This document shows positions 1-11,761 of a DNA stretch of 64,000 nt, piece after piece. This DNA is from Aphanomyces cochlioides (taxonomy: Eukaryota; Oomycota; Saprolegniomycetes; Saprolegniales; Verrucalvaceae). The notes under the pieces were generated by a model that saw nothing but the letters and a program-made list of their open reading frames with translations, made no database searches and was not told where the DNA came from. Made by a program: the position numbers and the translations under genes. Location: assembly GCA_019828595.1 (NCBI GenBank), contig JAHQRK010000004.1, positions 1,984,001-2,048,000 on the forward strand, given 5' to 3'. The number at the start of each line of letters is the position of its first letter. Position 1 is the first letter of the stretch.

Positions 1-1465
1 GAATCGGCTCCAGATTTGTCGACTTGACCAGGATCAACTTGCTGCCTACACATCAACATGAAATCTTTTCATGAAGAAAGCACGGACTTACAAGTGACTG
101 GGTCAAAGAATGGCTTGAGCAAATTGTAGCCTTTCGTCATGTACCATGGCATGTCAAAGAGGATGACTTTGTCGACATGGACTAGGTACTGTGCCTCCAT
201 CATCTTGACAAATTTCAAAAAAATGCCTTGCTCGGGACCATGCTTGAATGCATACTGCGAGAAATCAATCACGATTGTGCAATGGTGGACGGGCGACGTA
301 TGCAGCAGCGCACGTTCTGTAGAATTAGAGTGACGTATGGCCAAGGTGGTCCAGCTTACCCATGGTGTACATGGCGTTAACGAGGAAATTCGACTGCGGA
401 AACGAATTCTCCAAATGGAGTCGAACAATCGCAACTGCATTCATCTTGGCATCCAAAAAATCTGCCACATATATCTTGCCCGTCTGCAATTCATTCTGAA
501 GCACCGCTCGATCAAAGACGGGTAAAGTAGTCTGTCGCCATCTAAGCACAGCTCGTCAGTCAAAGAAAACTGTTAAATGACATCTTACTCGATGACTTTG
601 GACACACGGGCTTTAGCCGTCGCAACGTTCCATTCGCAATTTGAAATGTATCTAGATCGTCATGAACGAGGGTGATTTCGAGAGGTCTTTACTTGATGAG
701 GACAAGACGCCGTGAGCAAAGTTGATCGTGGGGCATATCCGCCCGAAGTTGTTCCAACTTTGTCCTTTCGTCGGTCGTCAATTTTGATAGTTTGGCTTGT
801 TCTGCCTTCTCATGACGAGCATCGATCGTCGGTGTAGATGGCAAAACAGAAGCGTCTTCTGGAATCTTCCTCAGAGGAGAATGAGCACCAAGAAAGTCGA
901 TCACGTGTGCATCCTTGGCGAGACGCTCGTCGTCGACCAGATACTGCAAGAACTTTGCCAGGCCTTCAGTTCGTTTGGTCTGGTTGACAAACAACTTAAG
1001 TGATCGTTTTGGAAACTTGGGGATTTTCTTCGAGCGCGTATCGTCATTGACCAAAAGTCTTCCTGTCGCCAAGAGAGCCTTGTACATGTTGCGAAACTCT
1101 TTATAACTTCTGTCAATTGTCCATGCATGGCCTTGAGACGGTTCGACGTGAAGCGTGTAATACAAGCGCTTCGGATTGGGTTCATGTCCTTTTGTCGTCC
1201 CAGCAATCTTAGCACGGCCACCGTGGATCACGAGCTCCTCCCTATACGCTTCCATTGACCTTAAGTTCGAGTCGTCTTTGGAATCGAGCGTTGGATTTGT
1301 AGAACGGGCATGGAGTGCGTACAAAACCAAGGCACAGAGCATCGTGCAAACAAACGGCGAGAGATACGAGTAGATGTATCCATAGGCAACCAGTCCAAGT
1401 ACGCTCCAGTGCCATGGCGCCGCGCCAGTCGCCACGGGAGCCAACTTATCGACGAGCAACGGCAT
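1..1465 (-). CDS. PX domain plus CRAL-TRIO (Sec14-like) protein, 3' end off the window
   Basis: A membrane-anchored lipid-binding or lipid-transfer protein is inferred. From the ATG at 1465 (MPLLVDKLAP) a hydrophobic segment (about residues 17-55) is followed by a PX domain with YYTLHVEP, RSYKEFRNMYKAL and the basic-proline stretch PKFPKRSLKLF. Splicing then joins a CRAL-TRIO N-terminal helix region (WNVATAKARVSKVIE, then LRWRQTTLP) to a CRAL-TRIO core (IVIDFSQYAFKHGPEQG, ILFDMPWYMTKGYNLLKPFF). Introns fall near 660-690, 548-594, 317-358 and 47-90; the last joins FFDPVT to CSKLILVKSTNLEPI, which runs off the left edge. PX domains bind phosphoinositides and CRAL-TRIO domains carry hydrophobic lipids. 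An in-frame ATG at 1729 would add 88 residues of poor character, so 1465 is preferred. Confidence 0.8.
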
Positions 1466-2363
1466 GTGCTCTGCTTGGCGAGATTCCACTTGTGCGCCAC
1501 TTTCCAGAAAGTTGTATGTTTTTTCGATTTGTGCGTTTTTCTGTATTTTGCTGCTTAAAACACGTTTAAAGTCTGATTTAAACGTGGTGGTTTGGATGTC
1601 CAACTGTTTAACGCATTGGATAAAACGTTTGGTCAGACGGTTGAACTGGATCGCATTCGTTGAACGAACAATTCGCACGATCCAAGTCGTGAATCTCGCA
1701 GATTCGCAAAGACTCTCTGTTGCGGGCAATGCGCTACACTCTCTTTTGTATCAATAGCGTGTATATCCACCGAGAAAACGAGAAAAGCATTGAACGCAGG
1801 CAATGTTCAACAAGTATAAAGTCTCACAGGTTTTAATGCAACAATGTTCATGAACACATGGCAACGTGGACGAGCTACATCCTGTCGCTTCGTGGTTGAA
1901 ACGAGCTCAGGCCACGCAAGTTGAATCTGATATACGTAGCTTCGTGAAGCCCATAGATCCGCGCTGTTCATTATATGCTTTGTATTACGAACTGTCTTGG
2001 GTATATGACATAACTCTCATAATGATCCATCTGCTACAATTCAAAAAGTACCTCTCAAAATACATATACTGTAACCCCTTAACCCCTTAGTTTGAACATT
2101 TGACATCACACAACGACATCAGCATGACCCAATACTAAAGAGAACACCGCTTTGGTCTCAAGGTCTAATATAGCATGGAGCGTCTCTATAGATGAATTTG
2201 CCGAAGAAAGCTCGATCAAGCATGGTTAAGTGGCAATAAAATAGCTGCCAAGAGAAGTCGCCGCAAGTTGTCAGCACCAAGTAAACTACACCTCTCGAGG
2301 ACGCGAGCACATAAGTGTCAACGATGCGACTACATTTGAATGTTGGAGTGACGTCTAGTGCAG
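1466..2363. other. Intergenic stretch without a recognised gene
   Basis: About 900 bases with only short ORFs of low-complexity or shadow character. No domain, RNA gene or repeat was recognised. It separates the start of the PX/CRAL-TRIO gene from the 3' end of the Whirly-like gene. Confidence 0.5.
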
Positions 2364-3232
2364 TTAGAATGGCCAATCGCCGCTTGTTGGCTTGGACTTG
2401 TAGTTTCGAGAGGCGCTGCTTGCCGGTGGTGCGCCATTCTCAGTCTCGATCGATCTAAAGCGAAGGGATATTTCAATCAAACATATTGTCAACTGAGGAA
2501 CACGTACAGTTCTCCATCCAAGACAGAGTGGAAACCACATAGATATGGTAGCGAATACTGGAGAAGTTCCTTGAAGACACGCACTTCACCCGACGTAAGA
2601 GCGACGGCTGCACGGACATCTCCACTTGTGTATTCAAATACCGTCTTGTGGTGCCCCGGTTGGAATTCAACCACAAATGTCTTGGTCGCAGCATCAGAAG
2701 CCTGCCATAGAATGCTCATCACACATTTTAGCTGCGAACTTTACTTGTGGTGCATTCATATTCGGCGAATGGACAAGCGAAAACTAGAGTAATTTTTCAA
2801 TAATCAAGGAAGAGATGTGAGCGCACGTTACCTTCTTCACGTTCATGTCCAAGGTATTCAAGAGCGAGCCGATCTCAGCGGGCGCGAGTCCAAAGAACTA
2901 CCGCAGTGAGGTAAGATTCAACGTGGGTGTCGAGTGTTAGGATACATGTTTGCCTTGGTAGTCATATCCACTGGGCGACGACTTGCACCAAGTAAGCATG
3001 AGAGATCCCTACTCAACGTTAATGAATATACGAACAGGAATAATCGTACACCACGCTTGAGCTTGAGATATTTGCCGGTGTCAGAGTACACAGGAGCAAT
3101 CGGGGACAACTGCAAGAATGATTTTGAGGACAAGAAATCGCAGATCCACACACCTGAAAGAGGGCATCGCTTCCGTACACTGAAAACTGAGGAAATACAC
3201 GACCGTGGCGAGCTATACCACGTGTTAGACAT
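2364..3232 (-). CDS. Whirly-family ssDNA-binding protein
   Basis: Six or seven small exons splice into a complete Whirly fold. Exon 1 (ATG 3232 to about 3152) carries the KRCPLSG strand. The next exons give SPIAPVYSDTGKYLKLKRG, then SPSGYDYQGKH, then FFGLAPAEIGSLLNTLDMN, FSLVHSPNMNAPQ, and finally SDAATKTFVVEFQ, TVFEYTSGDVRAAVALTSGE and FKELLQYSLPYLCGFHSVLD. This order matches plant Whirly proteins (KGKAAL strand, YDW, FxLxxxEIGSL, FxHDP, FAV...LPxxxGWH). The stop TAA is at 2364-2366. Whirly proteins are tetrameric ssDNA binders of organelles that protect genome stability. Introns are about 45-55 nt. The basic first residues could be a mitochondrial presequence, but this is unsure. Three ATCCGGAT elements lie 75-170 bp upstream. 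Confidence 0.75.
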
Positions 3233-3305
3233 TGCTGTCCAAGACTTGTCTACTTGAGAAGGCGCGCAATGCGCCGATTGATGGACGGAGATACATGACG
3301 AAGTG

Positions 3306-3408
3306 TATCCGGATAATTGCTTGACACCATATACCCGGATGAAGACAATCTTTCAGTCATACCGGATAAAATGTATTATCCGGATACGCACGCATAGTTA
3401 TCCGGATA
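3306..3408. promoter_or_regulatory. Cluster of ATCCGGAT palindromes upstream of the Whirly-like gene
   Basis: Full TATCCGGATA palindromes occur at 3306-3315, 3377-3386 and 3399-3408, with degenerate relatives (ACCCGGAT, ACCGGATAA) at 3333-3340 and 3361-3369. They lie 75-175 bp upstream of the Whirly ATG at 3232 (minus strand). The same octamer recurs before six other genes in the window. Confidence 0.6.
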
Positions 3409-3437
3409 TTGCAACTTTCCCATTCATCCTTTTTGTG

Positions 3438-4102
3438 TCATCCATATGATGACCGTCGTTCTCCAGCTTTGAATGCTCTTGTCAACAACTTTGGAACATC
3501 AGTGAGCCCAGGAAGCACAATTCTGCCTGGGCAATTTGCAAGCCTTAGGGGGAAACTGCCGGTCGCGATAGAAATAGAGCCTGGGTTTGTTTCCTTCGTC
3601 TTTTTCAGTGAAGATATTGCCCCTTGTCTAGACTTTCGCAGCCAGAGAGGTACAGAGCTTACTGACAACCAACCGTTCGTTTTGTCGTGGAGAATGAGAA
3701 AGTCAACTTGACTCTCCACTTGACACAACATGAGCAAACTGGGAGCATCGACAGCAAACACCTTGGATCGTTCAGTGAGCTGATTAAAAGATGAACACAA
3801 GAGCTCCAGAATCGCAAGGCTTTCTGCCACTAAAGTATTGTCCATTTTTGTCTCCTCGTTATCATGGTCGATATCGTCATTGTAATCTATCTCAGCCTGG
3901 GTATATCGCTTTGGTCCCAATCGCGTTGCTTTAGCCGAATTCCCCTGCACACTTCCAGCTCTCGTCTGCCTTTTGCAAGCGGTCACCGAGACCGAATTCG
4001 CCCTTGCTGCACTCCAGCACACTTCATGGTAAGATGGATCTGCTGCATATCCATGGCTTCTTGCGACAACTTGCTAGAGGAGCCACGTTGTTCTGCAGAC
4101 AT
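3438..4102 (-). CDS. Hypothetical protein
   Basis: Not recognised. The longest open segment (3438-4022) encodes a charged N-terminal part (QAEIDYNDDIDHDNEETK) and a more globular C-terminal half (LAILELLCSSFNQLTERSKVF, LLMLCQVESQVDFLILHDK). A likely first exon begins at the ATG at 4102 (MSAEQRGSSSKLSQEAMDM) and joins across a short intron of about 45 nt near 3975-4020. It runs toward the Whirly gene on the same strand. The exon structure is uncertain and the reading could be wrong. Confidence 0.4.
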
Positions 4103-4594
4103 TATACCACAAGCGATAGCTCATCGCGGAGAATTAACATATCCGCCACGATGCTACGATCGACCGCACGTCCCTTCCTTGATCTCATCGGCAGGGCGGC
4201 GGCGACCTGCATACATCTCAAGGTTTCGAGGGAGTCCTCATATCGTGGGATCCATCACTGTTGGTGCCTCTGACCAGTCAGTCACCCTTCTGAACCCATC
4301 AAGGCACTCACTTGCGTTTAACATATAAAACGTTCAGAGCTATAGATAGGTTTTATCAAATAACGTCAAAATCTCACCTGCATTTTAAAGAAAAACGTAA
4401 TCATAGAGTTGTTTAAACTATTATTCCAACTGAACAGTCATCAAATTATTTTATTCTATTCAAATATTCATATTAATTAAAATGTTTAGAATTAAATATC
4501 GAATCACCCAGGATTGTTGACCAGCCTGTGTGGTACAACAACCGAACTGTCGATCGCAATGCCACTTTGGTTATCTGGTGCTTCTGCCAAGTGC
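4103..4594. other. Intergenic, AT-rich
   Basis: Divergent spacer between a minus-strand hypothetical gene and a plus-strand membrane protein. The part from about 4320 to 4510 is strongly AT-rich. No repeat or RNA gene was recognised. Confidence 0.5.
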
Positions 4595-5092
4595 ATGCTG
4601 CAGCGGCGACTTCTTCCTGCTGCCGCGTCGCTTGCAGTCGTGTGGATCCAGGCGGTTCCAGTTGTGGCGTATAATGGCACCAACAACGGGACAAGAACCA
4701 ACGCGACGGATGGAACAGGCATAACGAAGACTGGCGAAGGATGGCTATCAAATACAACAGCATCACCAGAGTCCAAATGGCAATACAACAAGTACTCTAT
4801 CGCGTGTCGACAAGAAGATGGATGCAATATATACGCAACAATCTTTGTGGCCATCTCCCTCTTTGTGGCACTCACGATTGGCATGATCTACGTGATCTAC
4901 AAACGTCGAAAGCTCCGAGAGTTTATCGGCCACGTCCATTCGCCTCCACTGTTGGAAATGAACCGAGGCGACGTTCTCAAAGACGACTCGACCATTGAAG
5001 GCGAATTTTTGACGACAGCGTCGCCATTGGAAACGCTGGGTCGACCAGGACAAACCAATTCAGGCAATTATCCTCGATCCGCCCAACGATAG
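4595..5092 (+). CDS. Small type-I membrane glycoprotein with signal peptide
   Basis: Start chosen at 4595 because MLQRRLLPAAASLAVVWIQAVPVVA is a classic secretory signal peptide; an upstream in-frame ATG at 4514 would bury it. The luminal/extracellular part (about 50 residues) carries several N-glycosylation sequons (NGT, NNGT, NAT, NTT). A single transmembrane helix (IYATIFVAISLFVALTIGM) follows, then a basic stop-transfer KRRKLREF and a roughly 70-residue acidic/Ser-Thr-rich cytoplasmic tail. No known family recognised. It looks like a short surface or endomembrane protein; two nearby Cys precede the helix. Confidence 0.7.
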   Translation: MLQRRLLPAAASLAVVWIQAVPVVAYNGTNNGTRTNATDGTGITKTGEGWLSNTTASPESKWQYNKYSIACRQEDGCNIYATIFVAISLFVALTIGMIYVIYKRRKLREFIGHVHSPPLLEMNRGDVLKDDSTIEGEFLTTASPLETLGRPGQTNSGNYPRSAQR

Positions 5093-5328
5093 CATCATTA
5101 GCCAGGCTATAGTTATATGGTTAATATAAATATTCCCCAAACCCCCAAACCCCCTCAACGAACATTAATGATCAAGGACACAGCAGCAGAACCCGCCTCT
5201 CGTCAGCGGCAAAGGCGATGCCTATCACACTTCTCACGTCACTCAAAGGGGTTAAAGTGGTTTAATGGCGAAAGTATCATATAAAATATCATTTTTAGGT
5301 AAACTAGTGAATAAAGTGATACTTTCGT

Positions 5329-5338
5329 TATCCGGATG
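5329..5338. promoter_or_regulatory. ATCCGGAT element upstream of TARBP1-like gene
   Basis: TATCCGGATG at 5329-5338 lies 28 bp before the ATG at 5366. This position favours 5366 over the in-frame ATG at 5336, which overlaps the element. Confidence 0.55.
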
Positions 5339-5365
5339 ATCAAACTCCATTCATTTGGAAAGGCC

Positions 5366-8300
5366 ATGTCAAGTTCAAGCACCGACTGGGAAGCGCGCGT
5401 CCGAGCCGCTCATGCAGTTTACAGTCGCTGGCGAGAGACGCGCAGCACTCAAGACTTGGAGCTTTTGTCTCTTGGCTTCATTTCATCCCTCAATCGCGGT
5501 ATGCACCTGGTTCCAACGGGTTCGTCCTGTAAGATTGTTTAGATCAAGTTGTCCAAATGTGTGAAGATGGTTCCTTGCTTATGATTGTGCAAGACAAGAC
5601 GCAAGACGACGTCACCTATTCGCGATTTGCATTTGCAGTTGTGAGGCAATGCTTGGATGTGGCGAAACAACAAACTGCAGTGATGCAGACGACGCTTGAT
5701 ACACTTATCAATTCGGCTTGTCTTCCTTTGCTCCATGACGACTGCAGTGCCTCCCTCGGTGAAATTGTCCTAGACGTGCTCTTGCATGCGTTACAAGCGA
5801 TTCCTTCCGAAGATTCATCGTGGTGGGATCAACTACATGCACGTCTTCTTGTTGAATTTACCGCCCCGCCTCAAAATCCATCCTGGCTTGGCCTCGTCGT
5901 CGAATTTCTCTTCAAGCACAAACGAGTCTCATCCGCATTTGTGGACAAAATCACTTCTATCTGTGCTTCCATGGTGACATCTTCTGATGTCGTGGTATAC
6001 TTGAATCCTTCTGCCGACCTAATTACTTGGATAGAGTCTTCGTCAAGCCATTTTCGGTGCCGTCGTGCCCCAATTGATTCAATACGATTCGACACAAGCT
6101 CAAGTTCTGTTCGATATCGTTCTGAAGACGTGGAAAGTCAATGCTCTGCAGCATGTCTGCTTGATGCTTTGTGAATTGCTTCCACATTGTCCACTTGTGC
6201 ATCGTGAAAGCGCTTTCCACTCTATTGTAAGTGACGATTTTGCTATTTAATAAACATAAACTTTCCGCAGGTGCGTCTTGGCTTGCAACAAGATGAAGCC
6301 GTCGTTCGAAAGATGGCGCTGCACCTCCTCTCACTCAGTCTTGCTAGAGAACCGAAAGCACATCCTTCGTGGTCATCGTTTGTTCATGCATTTGAAATCG
6401 TTCACTTTCACCACGAGCAGCATCTTATGGAACAAGTGTGGCCAAGCATTGCAACGCTGGTCAAAGACACAATCGTCGTTCCGCAGGCGTCTCAACCTTT
6501 GGATTACTCGTTGTTTGATCTCCCTCTGCCATTCGAATGGTTTCAGGGCATCATGCAACGATGCTGGCACCACGACAATCCTGTCGTCCGTCGCATGACT
6601 TTGACGGAATTCATGGTTGTCGGCGATGCCGCGTGGAAAGATCATCCCGAAATCCAACCTGGCACAGTACGCTTTGTCTTGGACGTGCTTCTTCCTTCGC
6701 TCAACGATCCTTTCCTATTCAAGCACGAAAAATACAATGTCCGCTCTGCCACCGTCGCTTTCACTACTCGCTTCGTGACTGTAAGTTCTGCGATTTAGAA
6801 GATACTACTGACGACTTGGTTAGCTGGCCGTAAAAGCCAATTTGATCACGCTTGTTGAGTACTTGGATGCAGTCCAAGCAGCCATCTTTGGAGATCAAAC
6901 ACGTGGTAACTCACCTGATGCGCTATTGGCGCTACTTTCTATCTTTACCGACTTGCCTTCATCATTCTCCATTGCACCTGAAGGCCTTGACGTTTTGCGC
7001 TACATGGTTCAAGCCCATGTCCTCCAGTCGTTCCCCAAGACGATGAAAGTCCTTGTGCCCATTTTGGAACGAGTTCTCTTTGTCTATACCTCTGCCGAGT
7101 CGCTTCCGCTCGAAGCTGTAGCCCGCTACTTGTTGCTTTTCCCACTAGAACACTTACAGCAACATCGTTCAGCCTTTGCAAATTTCTTGACTCAACTGCA
7201 TGCTCCCATCTATGACGGTCTTGCTCTCTACTTCACCGAGCCAGCCAAAGCCATGGGAACTGCAGCCCTCACGCGCTTGATTCTTTGCTCGACAGTAGAT
7301 GATATTCCCTGGCCTGCAACAATGACCAGCCATTTCGTGGAAGTAAGTCAGCTCTTTGAAACGCTCAACAGCGCGTCGCTCACGACCATCACGGCGCAAT
7401 TACCTGCCACTTACTTTGACCACGGGCTTGACATTCTCAAGAAATGGTTCCAAGAAGATCAAAGTGGCTCCGACGAGTCTCTCGACACTGATTCCCAGCT
7501 TGCTGTCGTCTATCTCCTCACTCAAATCGCGCTCGACGCAATGCAAACCCTTGGTGATTGTGAACCTGCCCACCGCCTCAACTCCGAACTTGTCTTGGCC
7601 CTCAATTCGCTCGTTCAAGAATCTTCGTCGTCCCAGCAAGCGACCCTCGTTGTCCAAACGCTCGATGTCATTGCGACGGAAGCCCCTTTTCTGATGGATT
7701 CGATCTCGATCTTTGATCCACAAGTGCTCGTTCCCCAACTATTGTCGTTCTCCCTTGTCAAGGGCAACGATAAGCGAGACTCAACATTTGCGAGGCAGTT
7801 CGTCAAAGCCAAGTACAGCGTCCTTGCTGCCGTGCTTACAAGCTGCTGGTCGCTGTCTCCTGAGCTCTTGCAGCGTGTCCTCGACGAAGTTGTAGACGCT
7901 TTGCCGACGGCTGGGAATGACCCACTCGTGCTCGAGCACATGGTGCACGTTCTGCGCATTGTACTGCCGTTCACTGCTGGCAAAGACGACGACGACAGCC
8001 GTCTCGACGATATCTTTGACCAGGTCTGGGCTTCATATTCCGACAGTCGCAAGCCCGACAGCTTGACAAATGCTGTCATCCAATGCCTCTTTCAACCCCA
8101 GTTGATGTCTTTCACTGAGGTACGTCCAGGTACACTTGGCTCCACTTAAAACCATGATCTATAGACACTCAAGCGATGGTTTACAAAGTGGACGCGCTTT
8201 GGTGAAGGCGGACGTCGTCCGAATGTCATGTTTCACTTGGCGACGACGCTCTGTGGCATTTGGAGGCAATACCCCACTCGTGCCATTGCGTTCGTTGATG

Positions 8301-10185
8301 AGATCATTACACTGCTCTTGTACAAAGAGCCCACCGTGGACGTGAAAGAACAGTACGACAGACCTCCCTCCTTCTGTTCTTACGCATTTCATGGACTAGG
8401 ATGATCTATTTGTCCGATGGCGCGGCTCTGAAAGAGCGCTATGTCCGCTTTGTCGTCTTGGCATTCCTTGAAGACGCCCCCATGGCGTGCCATCCTCTCA
8501 TGGACGCTTTGATTGTGGCGTTGCTTCATCTTCAGCTCCTGCCCGAGTTTATGAAGCCACAGATGATTAACAGCGACGGTAAACTTATCAAGAGTGGTAA
8601 GGACAGCGCACGTAATGGTTGGAGGTAGGCTTTGGACGGCAATTACGAAGCTGGCAAGCGTTGTGTGTGCTGAGTAAATACGCCCAAGCGCACAATGTCG
8701 ATTCAATCCATGAAATCCTCTGGCATCGTGCATTTCTCAACCACAATTTGCCGCAGATCCGCTACTTTATCGAGATCTTTGCCATGCGCGTCGCGCTTGC
8801 GTTTCCAATTTCGTCGTTTCCTTACTTGCAACAACTCCTCAAGGATATGCATATGATGCCGCAACTCTCTGCTTCTCTCTTGCTGGTAAAATCACCATTG
8901 TACCGCAGAGCTGACTTTTTTCAATGCCAAGGTGACATCAGTTGTCCTCCGTCGTCTTCCTGTGGACGAAACCCCTCAGTTGCACCTTGATACGCTGCTC
9001 TTGATGGTGCCATGGCTCAATTCGACCCATGGGCACACCCGCACAATCGTTCAGTTCGCTGTCGTGACGCTGCTGCCATATTTCATAACGCGCTCGGCTT
9101 ATGCCAGCACCGTCGCGTTCCTCGAGCCTACGTTGCGCTATCTGACGTCCAACAAAGACTGCAAGCGCATGTTTCGACGACAGACTGATCAAATGGCCAG
9201 CTTTGTGCCTGAGGTACGCTGAATTTCCTGCCGCAGTTGCTCATCCAAGACTTGCCGAGTAGAAAGAATGCTCACTGGCCGGACTACTTGGCGGCACGCT
9301 CAATGAATTTGATGAAATTGTGCCGGTATCGATCGTTGAGCAAGTGAAAGAAGCTCTGTCGGCTTCGTTTGCTCAATTCCTCAAGGAAGATCGCCGTCAT
9401 GGCGGCCAGTACCAGTCGAACGTTGCAGATAGTCTGAAGCTGTCGGCGCGATCTGTCGAAGAGCTCCCTGACATCGAAGCAACGAGCAATAATGCGTCCA
9501 TCGTGCAGCGCAAGATTGATCCGAATGCCGTCGTCTTCTTGGAACAATTGCTAGCCCAACACGAAGCCGAGAGTCTACGTGAAAAGCAAGTGAACGCCCG
9601 ACGCCAACGCCATCAACCTGTCAGTGCTTTGTATCTTTCTACAGCTGAACTATCTATTTTAGGTCATCGTCTGCGCGAGTTTGGTCGAGAAGATTCCAAA
9701 CGTTGCGGGGCTAGCGCGCACTTGCGAGATCTTCAATGCGTCCAAGTTGCTCGTCCCATCCATGACGATGACAGAAGATGTAATTTTCCGACAGATTAGT
9801 GTCACGGCAAACAAATGGGTCGACATGGAAGAAGTCCGACCTGAAGATGTACGATCTCCATCGTTCGAATAGTTCTCACTCGCTTCCTTGCTAGGTCCGG
9901 GCCTACTTGCGTCGTATCAAACTGCTCGGATATACTGTCGTCGCCCTGGAACAGACGAGCAGCAGTGCTTGCTTGTCAACGTTTGAATTTCCAGACAAAT
10001 GTGTCATTGTCCTCGGCAATGAAAAGGAAGGCATCCCCGTCGACATTCTCCAAATGGTCGATCTCTGCGTGGAAATCCCTCAAATGGGCGTCATTCGATC
10101 GCTCAATGTCCACGTCAGCGGCGCCATTCTCCTTTGGAGCTACACCCAGCAGCGCTTGCTACGGCAGCAGCAGCAGCAGCAGTAA
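5366..10185 (+). CDS. TARBP1: TARBP1/Trm3-type tRNA (guanosine-18-2'-O)-methyltransferase
   Basis: A very long multi-exon gene. Most of the protein is an alpha-helical HEAT-like array, as in TARBP1 and yeast Trm3. The last 170 residues form a SPOUT methyltransferase with the three SpoU motifs: IPNVAGLARTCEIFNASKL (motif 1), VIVLGNEKEGIPVDIL (motif 2) and EIPQMGVIRSLNVHVSGA (motif 3). The family transfers a methyl group from S-adenosylmethionine to the 2'-OH of G18 in the tRNA D-loop. Visible introns are about 45-60 nt (for example near 6230-6270, 6780-6825, 9620-9663, 9850-9895). The protein ends in a short polyglutamine tail encoded by pure CAG. It is convergent with the universal-stress gene, whose stop lies 34 bp away. 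Confidence 0.85.
10164..10182 (+). repeat. CAG microsatellite encoding C-terminal polyGln
   Basis: Six perfect CAG units directly before the TAA of the TARBP1-like gene encode the terminal Gln run. Confidence 0.9.
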
Positions 10186-10218
10186 TTTGGTCCGCGATCA
10201 ACGAGCTCAAAGACAGTT

Positions 10219-11761
10219 TTACTCTTTGGTAATTACCAATGTACAACGGGGCGATGCAATCAATGCCGCGGCAACATTTCCAGGGCGTTGAGTTTTCATC
10301 GGCGATGACGACGCTTGGTTGCTCGTCTTGGTAGATTGACTGCTGCTTGGTCGGTTGGTAGCACTCGTGACAGCGCCTTCGCCACGAATTCCAAAAACAA
10401 GAAAGGCAGCTCGGACGTCAGCGAGGTACTGCTGGATGACTTCGGCAATCGTGTCACCGCTGGGATTGACGACAACATCCACGCATCCTTGGACCTAGAT
10501 GACCGTGAGTTCCCGTGAGCCTTTCGTCGGGCACTGACTTCGGCACGCTTCAATTTGTCTTCATAGAACGGTGCTGTCGTTGCTTTAAACGTGTCGAGGC
10601 TTTCTAGATCAAGCGGTCCAGGGGGAAGCTGTACGTGCAAGACGTGTAAGCGATCCGCAGGTTTGACAAGCTTGAGTGCCACGCCAAAGCAGACCGAAGC
10701 CATGGGGGAATTGTCCACCGCAACGACAAACAGACGCGAGTCCGTAGTCGGGAAACTCGCTGGCACTGGAGGCACCACGATGATGGGAACCTCACTATCG
10801 CGAATGGCCCGCCTGGTGTTGTTTCCTGCCACTCGATGTGAACATGACTTTAGAGGCTGAAGGCACCGATCTGGCCAGGTTGAGGGCCTTTTGTGCCAAA
10901 AGATCCGACGACGAGAAAGTCTGCACCGCAGTGACGGCGCAGTTCTAGCATCTGTGCTGCGATCGTCGTCTGTGTCAACCTCTGCGATTGCGCTCGGACA
11001 CTGAAATGCGTTGTGGGGACATGGCGCTGCCGACACAATGCCGAGTAGTCTACAGAATCGAGGTGGGTTGGGTACTTTAGAGAGACCAAGAGCTTGTACC
11101 ATGCGTGATCACGTCGGGGGAATAGCGAGGATTCGTGGAAAACTCATCAACGTAGTAGATATGCAACTGACCATGGTGACGCAAGTTGAGGGCGACGTCG
11201 AAAGCAAAGCGACCAACGCCTATGTTCACTTCAATGCCTGACTTCAGCGGTAGATTCTTACGGCTTCCATCGACGCAAACGCAAAACGAGGCTGTGGATA
11301 GCGTCCGATCGAGCTGCTTGTGCTCTAGACAAAGCAGAAAACTTTGAGCTAGTCATGGTTAGATAACAGTGTACCTTGATGTAGTTTAGCTTCGATGGCG
11401 GCGAGGGCTGACGCAATCGCAGCAGTCGCGCTATTATGGCTGCTCTGAGTTGCAGCTCCCGCCGAATCATAGTTCTCATGATGGAGAATTGAAGAAAGCT
11501 TGTCGAGATCACTGCGAATGAGTTTGCTTGTATCAAATGCAAGCAGAGCCGACACCGTTTCGTCGTCGGCGTGTTGCAACAAATCTCCGACTTGACATGG
11601 GCTCAGTGAGCCGCCGCCGCCACCGTCGGATGCATCCTACGCGATGGACGATTACCTATACGACCAACGGTTGAGGAGTACGCTACCGCATTTAGAATCA
11701 CAGCGACGGCCTCATGGACTAGGCGAAGCGCAGGTGGCGGCTTGACCTGCTCCGCCTTCAT
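10219..11761 (-). CDS. Tandem universal stress protein (Usp) domain protein
   Basis: Reading GT-AG introns on the minus strand restores two Usp domains. The first ATG is at 11761 (MKAEQVKPPPALRLVHEAV); a helical N-terminal extension (VGDLLQHADDETVSALLAF) follows. Usp domain 1 shows PRFAFASMEA, GRFAFDVALNLRHHGQLHIYY, CGADFLVVGSFGTKGPQPGQ and NNTRRAIRDSEVPIIVVPPV; a 62-nt intron near 10819-10880 is needed to join the last two. Usp domain 2 shows RLFVVAVDNSPMASVCFGVAL, LHVLHVQLPPGPLD, VDVVVNPSGDTIAEVIQQYL and AAALIASPRCTLVITKE. The GxxG-type phosphate loop of domain 1 (GSFGTKGPQPGQ) suggests ATP binding; domain 2 has a long Ser-rich insertion in that region and may not bind. Cytosolic stress role inferred from the family. 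Confidence 0.75.

Noticed and set aside
1866..2090. Short plus-strand ORF between the first two genes
   Set aside because: No start context, domain or splice support; AT-rich tail.
10296..11102. 268-residue continuous minus-strand ORF as a gene of its own
   Set aside because: Only its middle carries the Usp motifs; both ends are read in wrong frames across introns. The spliced Usp gene explains it.
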